Notes: generated by a model from the letters alone, not told the origin. DNA of 64,000 bases from Cystobacter fuscus (GCF_002305875.1 NZ_CP022098.1:8246001-8310000), one strand, 5' to 3'. Positions 48,005 to 54,898 are shown, counted from the first letter of the stretch. A program made the numbers and translations.

Positions 48005-49570
48005 TCAACCAGGAACAGGCGCGACAGCCGAGCAAGGCCCGTGCGGCAGACCTGCAACTGTCTGATGGGGAAGCCTGGGGGGCCGAGTCTCCCGGCGGAC
48101 TCCTCGGGATTTCTCCGAGGAGTTCCGCCGGGTTCCATCAGCGCGCGATGCAGGAGTCGAACCTGCGGCCTTTGGCTCCGGAGGCAGAAATAATCTTTCC
48201 CCGCCATTGCTCGGTGTTGCTCTCATGTCCTCTCTCCCTCTGAAAGTGGGGGGGTGCACCCTCGCGCCCCTCCCCGGGTTTCCTCGCGGTTGTCCGCGCG
48301 TCACTTGCAACTGACTGACAGAACTCAGCCCGCCCTCCACCCCTGGTGGCGGCCCGAAATTCACCTGATCGGCGAGGTGCAGAAGGTTCTCCTCCAGTAC
48401 GTGGCTGTAACGCTCCTCCGTCACCCTGACGTCCGCGTGACCGAGCACCTCCTGCACGAAGCGGATGTTGCCCGTCTGGGCGTAGGCCCAGGTGCCGAAG
48501 GTGGAGCGGAGATCCTTGAAGCTCAGCGGCAGGGGCACCGGCGTGGGCCACAACTGGGCGCCGCAACCCGGGCACGCGACCCGGGCCTTGTCCGCCCGGC
48601 GCTCCACGTGACCACACCCCTTGCGCGCGCCCCGGGAGACGCAGCGGTGATCAAACCCCTCCACGAGACCCGCCCGCGCGAGCGCCGTCTTCATGATGCG
48701 GTGAAAGGCCACCCACTTCTTCTGCTGCCCTCCGCGCTCGTCCGGGAAGATGAAGGCGCTCCGGACCTCGCGCGCGAGCTCGACGAAGAGGGGCACCAGC
48801 CAGGAGGGCACGGGGATGACGCGGGCCCGGCCGCCCTTGGTGGTGTGGCTGTCGTGGCTGCGCCCCACATGGAGGCAGCGGCGCCCAAGATCCAGGTCGT
48901 CCCAGCGCAGCGCGAGCAACTCGCCCTTGCGCAGGCCCGTGCCCACCGCCACGGTGAAGACGGCCCGGTAGTGAGCGGGCACCGCGGAGAGCAGCCGGGG
49001 CACGTCCTCCATCTGGAGGAACTTCGGCCGGCTCTTCGGAATGGCCACCTTGCCCAGCGCGGCGGCGGGGTTCTCCCCGGTGACGAGCTTCAAATCGCGG
49101 ATGAGGAAGGAGAAGCAGCCCGCCACCGCCACGCGCAGGTGCTCACGCGTCTGCGCCGCCGTGTCGGCGTTGGCGGCGAGCATCCGCTTCACGTCCGCGG
49201 GGGTGATGGCCCGGCACAGCAGCTCGCCCAGGTGGGGGAGGATGCGCAGGCGGAAGCGCGACTCCAGCTGGGCCTTGCTGCGGTACTCGGGCGGAAGCGA
49301 GGCGAGGTAGAGCGCCACCCCCTCCCGAAGCGGCATGTCCTCCTTCACCGCGGCGTCCACGCCCAGGCGTACGCGCTCGGCCTTGCGCTCGAGTTCCGTG
49401 GCGAGCTTCTCCGCCTCGGCCTGGGTGGCCGCGGCGGACTTGCACTGCCGCGATCGGCCGTGCTCGTCCTTGTAACCGAGGTACCAGACGCCGAGCTGGC
49501 CCCGGTAGCGAACGAGACTCGCCCCGGCCTTGGCCTCACGATGGCTGGCTCGGAAGAAGGCGTAGGCCAC
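48005..49570 (-). CDS. int: Prophage tyrosine integrase with zinc-ribbon insert and att-derived C terminus
   Basis: A 521-residue tyrosine recombinase starting at GTG 49570. Catalytic residues seen are R214 (G-T-G-L-R-K-G-E-L), K352-D-L-R355 in the HxxR box (histidine replaced by lysine), G-H before the last box, and the nucleophile Y388 in R-Y-S-H. Between boxes I and II lies an insert with C-x7-C-G-H and C-P-G-C, a likely zinc ribbon. About 133 residues follow the nucleophile, far more than usual. The last ~57 of these are encoded by a tRNA 3' fragment and then by flanking DNA to 48005, so the present C terminus was created by integration. This is the arrangement known for myxophage Mx8, whose attP lies inside int. 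The gene ends 2 nt after the excisionase gene's stop in the same operon. Confidence 0.9.
   Translation of the reverse strand: MAYAFFRASHREAKAGASLVRYRGQLGVWYLGYKDEHGRSRQCKSAAATQAEAEKLATELERKAERVRLGVDAAVKEDMPLREGVALYLASLPPEYRSKAQLESRFRLRILPHLGELLCRAITPADVKRMLAANADTAAQTREHLRVAVAGCFSFLIRDLKLVTGENPAAALGKVAIPKSRPKFLQMEDVPRLLSAVPAHYRAVFTVAVGTGLRKGELLALRWDDLDLGRRCLHVGRSHDSHTTKGGRARVIPVPSWLVPLFVELAREVRSAFIFPDERGGQQKKWVAFHRIMKTALARAGLVEGFDHRCVSRGARKGCGHVERRADKARVACPGCGAQLWPTPVPLPLSFKDLRSTFGTWAYAQTGNIRFVQEVLGHADVRVTEERYSHVLEENLLHLADQVNFGPPPGVEGGLSSVSQLQVTRGQPRGNPGRGARVHPPTFRGREDMRATPSNGGERLFLPPEPKAAGSTPASRADGTRRNSSEKSRGVRRETRPPRLPHQTVAGLPHGPCSAVAPVPG
48142..48180 (-). other. Prophage attachment site: 3' part of a tRNA gene (tRNA-Arg, CCG type)
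   Basis: Read on the minus strand, the sequence from 48180 down contains the end of an anticodon loop (CTCCGGA, extending to about 48184), a GCCAA 3' stem strand, a variable loop, and a perfect T-arm GCAGG-TTCGACT-CCTGC (48150-48166), then a 7-nt acceptor strand ATCGCGC. The 5' half is absent: the bases before the loop do not pair with GCCAA and belong to int. This is the crossover region left when a phage integrates into the 3' end of a tRNA gene. The intact tRNA should sit at the far end of the prophage, outside the window. The exact core ends cannot be set without the other att site. Confidence 0.7.
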
Positions 49571-49572
49571 GG

Positions 49573-49776
49573 CTACCTACCCCCGTGGGTGCGCCCTTCG
49601 CGCCAGGCGGCGAGAGCTCGAGGGCTGAAGCGCCGGAGGTTGCCCATCTTCACACTGGGAACCAGACCCTCCGACGCCCACCGGTAGAGCGTCTTCGGGG
49701 CAATGCCGAGGAAGCGCGCGGCCTCCTCCACCGTCCATGCCGAGTCGTCTGACACTGAAACCACACCTGCATCCAT
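49573..49776 (-). CDS. xis: Excisionase-type helix-turn-helix protein
   Basis: A 67-residue protein dominated by a winged helix of the AlpA/excisionase (HTH_17) type: W-T-V-E-E-A-A-R-F-L-G-I-A-P-K-T-L-Y-R-W-A-S, then G-L-V-P-S-V-K-M-G-N-L-R-R-F with the recognition wing. It should bind att-region DNA and direct excision, or act as a small regulator of int. ATG 49776 is preferred because GGAG lies 6 nt before it; the ATG 39 nt upstream at 49815 has no ribosome site. It ends 2 nt before the GTG of int, so both are probably one transcript. Confidence 0.85.
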   Translation of the reverse strand: MDAGVVSVSDDSAWTVEEAARFLGIAPKTLYRWASEGLVPSVKMGNLRRFSPRALAAWREGRTHGGR

Positions 49777-50103
49777 CACACTCTCCACCGGCTGCTGTGC
49801 ATTGGGCAGGCACATGCCGTTGCGCTCGCCGCGCCCGTGCCGCCCTGTTGTTGGTGCTCCCCTTCCCCCTCGCCCACGTCACTGCCGCGCTGCTAACAAC
49901 CTTCGTGCCACCATCTCCGGTGTGGACCCCATGGGACATGCGTCCAGCGTGACGGATGTCCGTCCGAGGTCACACGCATGGTGTGGTTGGAATGCTCCGA
50001 CGAGAGGGATGCATGGGTTGGCGCTCCAGCGCACGAGGCGCGAGCGGCCGGGTTCGGCAGGGAGAGAGGACGCTGGTGCTCCACCGCACACCCCATAAAC
50101 AGA

Positions 50104-50137
50104 CGCCCCGACACGTGTTAGTGGCACGTGCGGGGCG
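50104..50137. repeat. Hairpin built on two CACGTG palindromes
   Basis: CGCCCCGACACGTG (50104-50117) pairs with CACGTGCGGGGCG (50125-50137) around a 7-nt loop with one bulged base. Its loop carries part of the TGTTAGTGGCA repeat. It could be a terminator or protein-binding site. Confidence 0.45.
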
Positions 50138-50183
50138 CTGCCGAGCGAACCCGTGGACGTACCAGTGGGTCGGCTCTAGAGAA

Positions 50184-50213
50184 GGGTTGGCCCATGCGCA
50201 AGCGCGCCAACCC
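50184..50213. terminator. Stem-loop in the prophage control region
   Basis: GGGTTGGC (50184-50191) and GCCAACCC (50206-50213) form an 8-bp stem with a 14-nt loop, followed on the plus strand by CTAAGTTTTG. It is terminator-like, but no plus-strand gene precedes it. Confidence 0.35.
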
Positions 50214-50321
50214 CTAAGTTTTGAGATGTGATGTGGACTCGCTGCCACTAACAACGAGGACACACGTAACAACTAGACTGCCGTCAAATCGATACTACCA
50301 CCTGCCGTGAAGCGCAAGTCC

Positions 50322-51116
50322 CTATCGGAAGATCGACGCAGGCGGGGGCGACGCCTTGACGGCCGGCAGATAGCACGTGCCGTTCAGCTCATAGAGCTTG
50401 TCGGGACAGGGAGCGGGAGTCTTGTGCGGCACCCAGCAGCCGCCGAAGTGCTCCTCCTCCAGCGTCTTGTCACACGGCGCTTTCTTCTGCACCTCGAAGG
50501 GCTTCTTGGGCATGGGCCGGGCGAGCACGAGCGGCTCGAAGTCCGCGAGGCCAGTGAGCGCCGCGCCCGTCACGTCTCCTTCCCAGCCCGCATCGTTCCG
50601 GGCCGTGGCCAGCTCTCGAATCGAGGACCAGTCCTCCACCGGGGTGGAGTTGCCTGCGTGGAGCATGAGCAGCGCCACGCAGGTCGCGAGCGCGGCCCCG
50701 AGCGCCGGGCGGTACCACGCCGGAGTTGTTAGCGCAGCGAACGGGGTGGCCGGCGTGTGCAGGGAGCGCAGGTGCCGGAGCGTCTCCGGACTGCGGAGCA
50801 CCCGGGTGACGGCGAAGTGCAGATCTTCCAGCATGCAGTCCAGCTCCTCGCCAGCCACCTCCCCGTCAACCGACTTGGGCGCGGACTCCACCTCGAGCGC
50901 GAGGTGCGCGGGAGACACGGACGAGCGCAGGCGCAGCGTCCAGTCAGCCACCGGGACGTCCAGGGCCTGGCGCTCGGTGTGCTCGAGCACCAGGGCCGGG
51001 GCGCCCGTCTCCATGTTGCGAGCCCGGAAGAGTCGTCCCAGGTCCTCGGTGTTCTTGTACCTCGGCCCGAGCACGTACGGCCCCAGTCGTCTCTGAGGGG
51101 TGTTGGACTTGGACAT
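50322..51116 (-). CDS. Membrane protein with degenerate protein-kinase N-lobe start and cysteine-rich C terminus
   Basis: 264 residues. The N terminus reads R-R-L-G-P-Y-V-L-G-P-R-Y-K-N-T-E-D-L-G-R-L-F-R-A, like the opening of a Ser/Thr protein kinase N-lobe (L-G-P-Y-x-L ... G-x-x-x-x-V-Y-R-A), but there is no glycine-rich loop, no catalytic HRD/DFG and no C-lobe. A single hydrophobic segment lies at about 134-153. The C-terminal region has five cysteines in a pattern (A-P-C-D-K ... G-G-C-W-V-P ... P-C-P ... G-T-C-Y) seen in tails of myxobacterial kinase-associated proteins. It is preceded by GGGAGGA 8 nt before ATG. It cannot be an active kinase; binding or decoy functions are speculative. 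It is the only sizeable gene in the position where a phage repressor might be expected. Confidence 0.6.
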   Translation of the reverse strand: MSKSNTPQRRLGPYVLGPRYKNTEDLGRLFRARNMETGAPALVLEHTERQALDVPVADWTLRLRSSVSPAHLALEVESAPKSVDGEVAGEELDCMLEDLHFAVTRVLRSPETLRHLRSLHTPATPFAALTTPAWYRPALGAALATCVALLMLHAGNSTPVEDWSSIRELATARNDAGWEGDVTGAALTGLADFEPLVLARPMPKKPFEVQKKAPCDKTLEEEHFGGCWVPHKTPAPCPDKLYELNGTCYLPAVKASPPPASIFR

Positions 51117-51186
51117 GGCGCGATCCTCCCGCGCCGGGGTGTACCACGGCCCGCACCGACGCTGTCCAGCTCGGGCTATTCACGCG

Positions 51187-51194
51187 CCCCTTCT
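51187..51194 (+). promoter_or_regulatory. CCCCTTCT leader element (copy 1)
   Basis: The octamer lies 8 nt before ATG 51203; the intervening bases are CTGCGGGC and contain no Shine-Dalgarno. Confidence 0.55.
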
Positions 51195-51202
51195 CTGCGG
51201 GC

Positions 51203-51406
51203 ATGAAGTACTTCTTCACCCCGCGCCAGCGTCGCCTCATGGGCCTGCCCGAGTCCGAGGAGCCCGAGCCGAAGGTGCCCACCGGCCTGCCCGAGCGCTG
51301 CTGCACGAAGGCCGTGGAGGAGCGCTGCACCTGCGAGGCGCGCGGGTGGAAGTGCCCGGAGCACGGGCGCCGCCTCAACCCCTGCACCGGACTCACTCAC
51401 GATTGA
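51203..51406 (+). CDS. Small cysteine-rich prophage protein, unknown function
   Basis: 67 residues with six cysteines: C-C near position 33, C-T-C near 42, W-K-C-P-E-H, and a late C. The C-x-C ... C-x2-H arrangement could bind a metal. I do not recognise a family. Its ATG has no Shine-Dalgarno but carries the CCCCTTCT element 8 nt upstream, shared with the terminase, portal, protease and holin-like genes. It runs opposite to the kinase-like gene and precedes a second small gene on the same strand. Confidence 0.55.
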   Translation: MKYFFTPRQRRLMGLPESEEPEPKVPTGLPERCCTKAVEERCTCEARGWKCPEHGRRLNPCTGLTHD

Positions 51407-51504
51407 GGCCCAGAGCAGTGCCGGCCTCCGCGGGCCCCGGGCGGACTTCCCCCCTCCGCCCGGGGCGCGTGTCTTTTCCCTCCTCCCCACGCCGAGCTGC
51501 GCCC

Positions 51505-51972
51505 ATGCCCTGTCCCCTGCCCTCCTCCGCCCCTCTCCCCGTGCCCACGCTCGCCGAGCTGCTGCAGGCGCTCGAGTCCGTCAGCCCCTCCGAGGCCGAG
51601 CGGTACCGGGCGCGGGTGGCCACCCTCGAGGAGACATGCGCCCAGGCCCACGCGCAACTGCTCCAGGACGAGGAGGCCCTGGCGGCGGTGGCGCCTGGTG
51701 GGCTCCGGTTCCCCTATGAGGAGTGGATTCTCCGCTCCTCGGCGGCCTCGGGCTCCCGCCGCGCCTGGCGCGCGCTCGCCGTGGACGAGGCTGTCCTACG
51801 CGAGGCCCTGGAGTTCTCCCTCGCCATGGCCCGGCACTTCGCCGCCTCGCCCCATGCCGTCTGCGAGGCCTGCGAGGGCTCCGGCTGGGGGCCACGTCCT
51901 CCCGAGGGCTCGGGCCTGGAGCGGCCCCTGTGCGGGGGCTGTGGGGGCAGCGGGAGCACCCGCCGGGCGTGA
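51505..51972 (+). CDS. Prophage protein with C-terminal DnaJ-type zinc-finger motifs
   Basis: 155 residues. The first two thirds are alanine- and glutamate-rich and probably helical (L-A-E-L-L-Q-A-L-E-S ... A-Q-L-L-Q-D-E-E-A-L-A). The C terminus has C-E-A-C-E-G-S-G-W-G and C-G-G-C-G-G-S-G, two C-x2-C-x-G-x-G units as in the DnaJ zinc finger, so one zinc site is likely. Small phage proteins of this build are known, but function is not. The start at ATG 51505 is the first in frame after the preceding gene; the frame is open upstream, without a ribosome site. Confidence 0.55.
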   Translation: MPCPLPSSAPLPVPTLAELLQALESVSPSEAERYRARVATLEETCAQAHAQLLQDEEALAAVAPGGLRFPYEEWILRSSAASGSRRAWRALAVDEAVLREALEFSLAMARHFAASPHAVCEACEGSGWGPRPPEGSGLERPLCGGCGGSGSTRRA

Positions 51973-51978
51973 GGCACG

Positions 51979-52041
51979 CCCCTTCTGAGTCGGTGCCCAG
52001 GCCGCATGAAGCGCCGGGCAACTCAGGAGGCAGTCTCATGA
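51979..52041 (+). promoter_or_regulatory. Leader of first secreted-protein gene: CCCCTTCT (copy 2), 11-codon ORF and Shine-Dalgarno
   Basis: CCCCTTCT is at 51979-51986. A short ORF of 11 codons (ATG at 52006, stop TGA at 52039-52041) overlaps the ATG of the secreted-protein gene (ATGA), and an AGGAGG inside it serves that gene. The same leader recurs at 53122-53183 upstream of the second secreted-protein gene, but there the short ORF's ATG has become ACTG. This identifies the leader as part of a duplicated unit. Confidence 0.5.
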
Positions 52042-52601
52042 GGCAGTCCATGAAGTGGCTCACCGCCGCGGCGTTCCTCGTCCTCTCCGGCCCCACCGTC
52101 ACGTACGCGGCGGACCTGCCCGCGGAGAAGTTGACGCGGGACTTCATCAACAAGGGGGACGGGAGTCGGATGTGGCACAATCTCTACGACATCATCACCA
52201 ACCACATCCACGCCACATGGAAGAAGTACGGCAAGGGCACGATGACGCCCGAGGACGAGGAGTGCCTCCGCCAGAAGCTGACCGAGTTCCATGTGAAGGC
52301 GATGGCGCCCTTCATGAAGGGCGGCATCCACAGCCCGGAGGCCGTGGGGGAAATCCTCCACCGTCTGAGCAAGCAGGGCGGTGATCGCTGCCCGAAGGGC
52401 AACCCCGGCCTCGTGGCGTACCAGACGTGGGCTCGGGACGAGGACTCCAAGCTTCGGGACGAGCGGAGCTCCTTGGAAAAGGCCATCGACGAAGGGGTGA
52501 GCGCCGCCCGCGACGCCATGGGACGGCCGCTCACGCCCGCCGAGGTGGCCGCCATCGGCGCGGCCATCATCTTCTCGGCGCCCGTTTGGGCGCTGCCGTA
52601 A
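52038..52601 (+). CDS. Secreted/periplasmic prophage protein, paralogue A
   Basis: 187 residues with an N-terminal signal peptide (M-K-W-L-T-A-A-A-F-L-V-L-S-G ... T-Y-A-A). The mature part is charged and helical; it contains W-K-K-Y-G-K-G-T-M-T-P-E-D-E-E-C and two cysteines, and ends in a hydrophobic segment (A-I-G-A-A-I-I-F-S-A-P). It has no family I recognise. The middle part aligns loosely with the next secreted protein (T-P-E-D-E-E-C versus T-L-E-D-R-Q-C), and both genes share leader and terminator, so they are diverged duplicates. AGGAGG lies 8 nt before the ATG. A moron-type accessory role (host modification or superinfection control) is possible but unproven. Confidence 0.65.
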   Translation: MRQSMKWLTAAAFLVLSGPTVTYAADLPAEKLTRDFINKGDGSRMWHNLYDIITNHIHATWKKYGKGTMTPEDEECLRQKLTEFHVKAMAPFMKGGIHSPEAVGEILHRLSKQGGDRCPKGNPGLVAYQTWARDEDSKLRDERSSLEKAIDEGVSAARDAMGRPLTPAEVAAIGAAIIFSAPVWALP

Positions 52602-52648
52602 CAACATCGACGCGAGGTGGACGCTGTAGCTATCCGATCCAGATGTGA

Positions 52649-52685
52649 GAAGGGCCCGGCCTCCGAGGTGGAGGCCGGGCCCTTC
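52649..52685. terminator. Strong bidirectional terminator hairpin, copy 1
   Basis: GAAGGGCCCGGCCTCC (52649-52664) and its exact complement (52670-52685) form a 16-bp stem closing on GAGGT. On the plus strand the stem ends in CCTTCG. A near-identical copy lies at 53879-53915. Confidence 0.7.
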
Positions 52686-52764
52686 GTCCTTCGGGTTCAC
52701 GAGTTGCGAAACCTGTAAACTTCCGCACTGATAGTGCTCGGCGCCAAGCAGACGATCCGCACAG

Positions 52765-53100
52765 TCAGTGCGTCATGCGAGTCGCCACCACCCTCCCCTT
52801 CGCCGCGGCGGTGAGCTTCCTCCCCAGGAGAAGAGCCCCGAGGCCCCGGCGGCGGTGAGCAGCGCGCCGAGCACCAGCGAGAGGGAGATGGGCGTGCCAG
52901 ACTGAAGCGCAACCATCAGAGAGAGGGACACGGCAGTGGCACGCCGGCCACGTCCGAGGAGAGCCACGGCCCCCGGGAGGAGAGGAAGCGGCGCACCACG
53001 TACACGGCGCCGAGCACAAAGCCGCACGCGAGCAGGCCCCAGTTATGCGAGGTGAGGGCCTGCATCAGCGGCGCGGCCACCTCGGGGCTCGTCCCGCCCC
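52765..53100 (-). pseudogene. Decayed, frameshifted duplicate of the 53995-54555 membrane-protein gene
   Basis: The minus strand encodes, in three successive frames, segments matching the intact membrane protein at 53995-54555: A-L-T-S-H-N-W-G-L-L-A-C through R-R-F-L-S-S-R (frame 1), then G-T-P-I-S-L-S-L-V-L-G-A-L-L-T-A-A-G-A-S-G-L-F-S-W-G (frame 2), then K-L-T-A-A-A-K-G with the same T-H-stop end (frame 3). At least two frameshifts and loss of the 5' third, including the signal peptide, make it non-functional. It sits beyond terminator copy 1 exactly as the intact gene sits beyond copy 2. Confidence 0.8.
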
Positions 53101-53121
53101 CCCGGCCGGAGGTGAGGGGCA

Positions 53122-53129
53122 CCCCTTCT
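53122..53129 (+). promoter_or_regulatory. CCCCTTCT leader element (copy 3)
   Basis: It lies in the duplicated leader of the second secreted-protein gene, 51 nt before ATG 53181. The gene has its own AGGAG nearby. Confidence 0.5.
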
Positions 53130-53180
53130 GACTCGCTGCCCAGGCGCACTGAGCGCCGGGCGATTCAGGAGCTGCACCTC

Positions 53181-53858
53181 ATGAGAAAGCCGTTCACCGC
53201 AGTCCTGCTGTGCCTCTTGCTCCCAACCCTGGCTCTCGGCGGGGAGGGCTACACCCCGCCTCGTCCCGGCACCCTGTTCGCCTCCGCCGAGGTGGCCACC
53301 CCAAGCACCATGAACAGCCGCGCCGGGTGGAAGACCTTCGCGGGTCTGACGGAGGCCCTCGTGCAGAAGGTGGCCAAGACAGCCTGGGACAAGGGCCTCA
53401 TCCGCGGGCAGTGGACGCTCGAGGACCGACAGTGCGCCTACGCAAAGTTCGGGCTCTTTGTCCTCGCGGGCATGTTGGGTGACGAGAACAAGGCCACCGG
53501 ACCCGGGATGGACCGCTTCTACAAGGACATTCCGAGCACTCAGAAGTGGGTGAGGGCTCTCAAGAAGGACTGGTGCAGGAAGAAGGGCAGCACCCCCAAC
53601 CAGGACGAGAACGATGACGACGACGACAACGACGACCCGGGCAACAAGGGCGTGCAGCTCGCCGTCTTCTACGTCGAGGAGGTGCGCAAGGCGCAAGGGG
53701 TGGGTGAGTTGCAGCGCGAGGCGGCGGTCAAGGCAGCTGCCGCCACCACCGTCACAGCCGGCCTGGCCGCGTTCTTCGCGGTGCTGTCCAACATCCTCAT
53801 CCCCATCCCCGGAGTGATCCCCGCCTCCCCCGTGAGCCCACCCCCAGGGTTCAACTAG
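53181..53858 (+). CDS. Secreted/periplasmic prophage protein, paralogue B
   Basis: 225 residues. A signal peptide (F-T-A-V-L-L-C-L-L-L-P-T-L-A-L-G-G) is followed by a helical domain containing T-A-W-D-K-G and W-T-L-E-D-R-Q-C, an acidic linker of mostly Asp/Asn near residues 138-150, and a hydrophobic C-terminal stretch (A-A-A-T-T-V-T-A-G-L-A-A-F-F-A-V-L) ending in a proline-rich tail. The layout (signal, helices with the E-D-x-x-C motif, hydrophobic end) parallels paralogue A. AGGAG precedes the ATG by 9-10 nt. Function unknown; the C-terminal hydrophobic segment suggests membrane insertion or association, perhaps with the convergent membrane protein. Confidence 0.65.
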   Translation: MRKPFTAVLLCLLLPTLALGGEGYTPPRPGTLFASAEVATPSTMNSRAGWKTFAGLTEALVQKVAKTAWDKGLIRGQWTLEDRQCAYAKFGLFVLAGMLGDENKATGPGMDRFYKDIPSTQKWVRALKKDWCRKKGSTPNQDENDDDDDNDDPGNKGVQLAVFYVEEVRKAQGVGELQREAAVKAAAATTVTAGLAAFFAVLSNILIPIPGVIPASPVSPPPGFN

Positions 53859-53878
53859 GGCAGGTAGTCGCAGCATGC

Positions 53879-53915
53879 AAAGGGCCCGGCCTCCGAGGTG
53901 GAGACCGGGCCCTTC
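53879..53915. terminator. Strong bidirectional terminator hairpin, copy 2
   Basis: Same stem and GAGGT loop as at 52649-52685, with one mismatch in the right arm. It separates paralogue B from the convergent membrane-protein gene. Confidence 0.7.
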
Positions 53916-53994
53916 GTGCGCCAAATGAACAAATGACGAAATTTGTGCATTTCCGCACTCGCAGTCATCGGCGCCATGCCGACGATCCACACTC

Positions 53995-54555
53995 TCAGTG
54001 CGTCACGGGCCTCGCCGCCACCTTGCCCTTCGCCGCAGCAGTGAGCTTCTTCCCCCAGCTGAAGAGCCCCGAGGCTCCCGCGGCGGTGAGCAGCGCGCCA
54101 AGCACCAACGAGAGGGTGATGGGCGTGCCCGCCTGGAGCGCCGCGACCAGCGTGAGGGACACGGCGGTGGCCATGCTCAGCAGCACGCCGGCCACGTCCG
54201 TGGAGAGCCACGGCACCCGGGAGGAGAGGAAGCGGCGCACCACGTAGACGGCACCGAGCACCAGGGCGCACGCGAGCAGGCCCCAGTTGCGCGAGGTGAG
54301 GGCCTGCACCACCAGCTTCACCACCTCCCCCAGGCCCACCTCGGTGGGGGACGGGGACTCGGGCGGGGCCTGCACGGTGGGCGCGGCCACGGGGGCGGGA
54401 GGGTTCTTCCGGGCCTGAGCCTTGGCCTGGTCGAACATGCTTCCGACGAGCTGGCCCGCGTAGGTGGAGTCCGCCGCGGGGGCCTGGGCGAGCGCGGGCG
54501 AGGCGAGGGACAGCAGCGAGAGGACGGCGAGGGACGACAGGGACAAACGACGCAT
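53995..54555 (-). CDS. Prophage membrane protein with signal peptide and about three transmembrane segments
   Basis: 186 residues. An N-terminal signal (L-S-S-L-A-V-L-S-L-L-S-L-A-S-P-A-L-A) and a proline/alanine-rich spacer are followed by hydrophobic segments at roughly 88-108, 120-137 and 144-162 (of the type G-L-L-A-C-A-L-V-L-G-A-V-Y-V-V), then a short basic tail. It lies upstream of two other small membrane or coiled-coil proteins on the same strand, so a holin-like or lysis-associated role is possible, but the cleavable-looking signal is unusual for a holin. A broken duplicate is present at 52765-53100. Confidence 0.65.
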   Translation of the reverse strand: MRRLSLSSLAVLSLLSLASPALAQAPAADSTYAGQLVGSMFDQAKAQARKNPPAPVAAPTVQAPPESPSPTEVGLGEVVKLVVQALTSRNWGLLACALVLGAVYVVRRFLSSRVPWLSTDVAGVLLSMATAVSLTLVAALQAGTPITLSLVLGALLTAAGASGLFSWGKKLTAAAKGKVAARPVTH

Positions 54556-54615
54556 GGAGGTACTCCGGGGGTGAGGGGCGGGCAGCAGCGCCCGCCCAGG
54601 GTTGAAGGGTTGGGC

Positions 54616-54843
54616 TCAGACGCGGGGCGGCCACCGCCAGCTACGTCCGCGCGCGTCCTTGACGCCCTCCTCGAAGGGGGCGGACTCGACGCGGATGGGT
54701 TGTGCCGGGTCGGTCGTCTTGACGTGCAGGCAGATCTCGCCGCACCACCGCGGGTCCACCTTCACGATGTCGGCGGCGCACTCGAGTCCGTCTTCACCGG
54801 TGAAGAGGACGACGCGGCCGAGGCTCGGCTTCTGGGGCTGCAT
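54616..54843 (-). CDS. Small prophage protein, unknown function
   Basis: 75 residues: V-V-L-F-T-G-E-D-G-L-E-C-A-A-D-I-V-K-V, then a D-P-R-W-C-G-E-I segment and an arginine/tryptophan-rich end. No signal or membrane segment. ATG 54843 is clearly the start because AGGAG lies 7 nt before it. It is translated between the membrane protein and the coiled-coil protein of the same strand. I do not recognise the family. Confidence 0.65.
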   Translation of the reverse strand: MQPQKPSLGRVVLFTGEDGLECAADIVKVDPRWCGEICLHVKTTDPAQPIRVESAPFEEGVKDARGRSWRWPPRV

Positions 54844-54898
54844 GGTGTTGCTCCTGGGTGGTGGACGAGCACCAGCGCCCGCCCGGGGTTGAAAGGCA

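Larger units (their letters stand above)
49777..50321. promoter_or_regulatory. Repeat-rich prophage control / attP-arm region
   Basis: No gene is evident in these 545 bp. TAACAAC occurs at 49894-49900, 50249-50255 and 50267-50273, and again inverted at 50725-50731 inside the next gene. TGTTAGTGGCA (50116-50126) is an exact inverted copy of TGCCACTAACA (50243-50253). Two hairpins are present (separate entries). The content fits a promoter/operator region for int-xis or arm-type binding sites of the integrase; which is not decidable from sequence. Confidence 0.45.
51979..54330. repeat. Tandem duplication of a two-gene accessory unit
   Basis: Unit 1 (about 51979-53100) and unit 2 (about 53122-54330) share, in order, the CCCCTTCT leader, a secreted-protein gene, a GC-rich terminator hairpin and a convergent membrane-protein gene. 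Leaders, terminators and membrane-protein DNA are still recognisably the same, while the secreted-protein genes have diverged strongly and the first membrane-protein copy is broken. Confidence 0.75.

Noticed and set aside
48142-48260. Complete tRNA gene at the prophage edge
   Set aside because: Only the 3' half (anticodon loop, T-arm, acceptor 3' strand) is present; the 5' side does not pair, so it is an att fragment.
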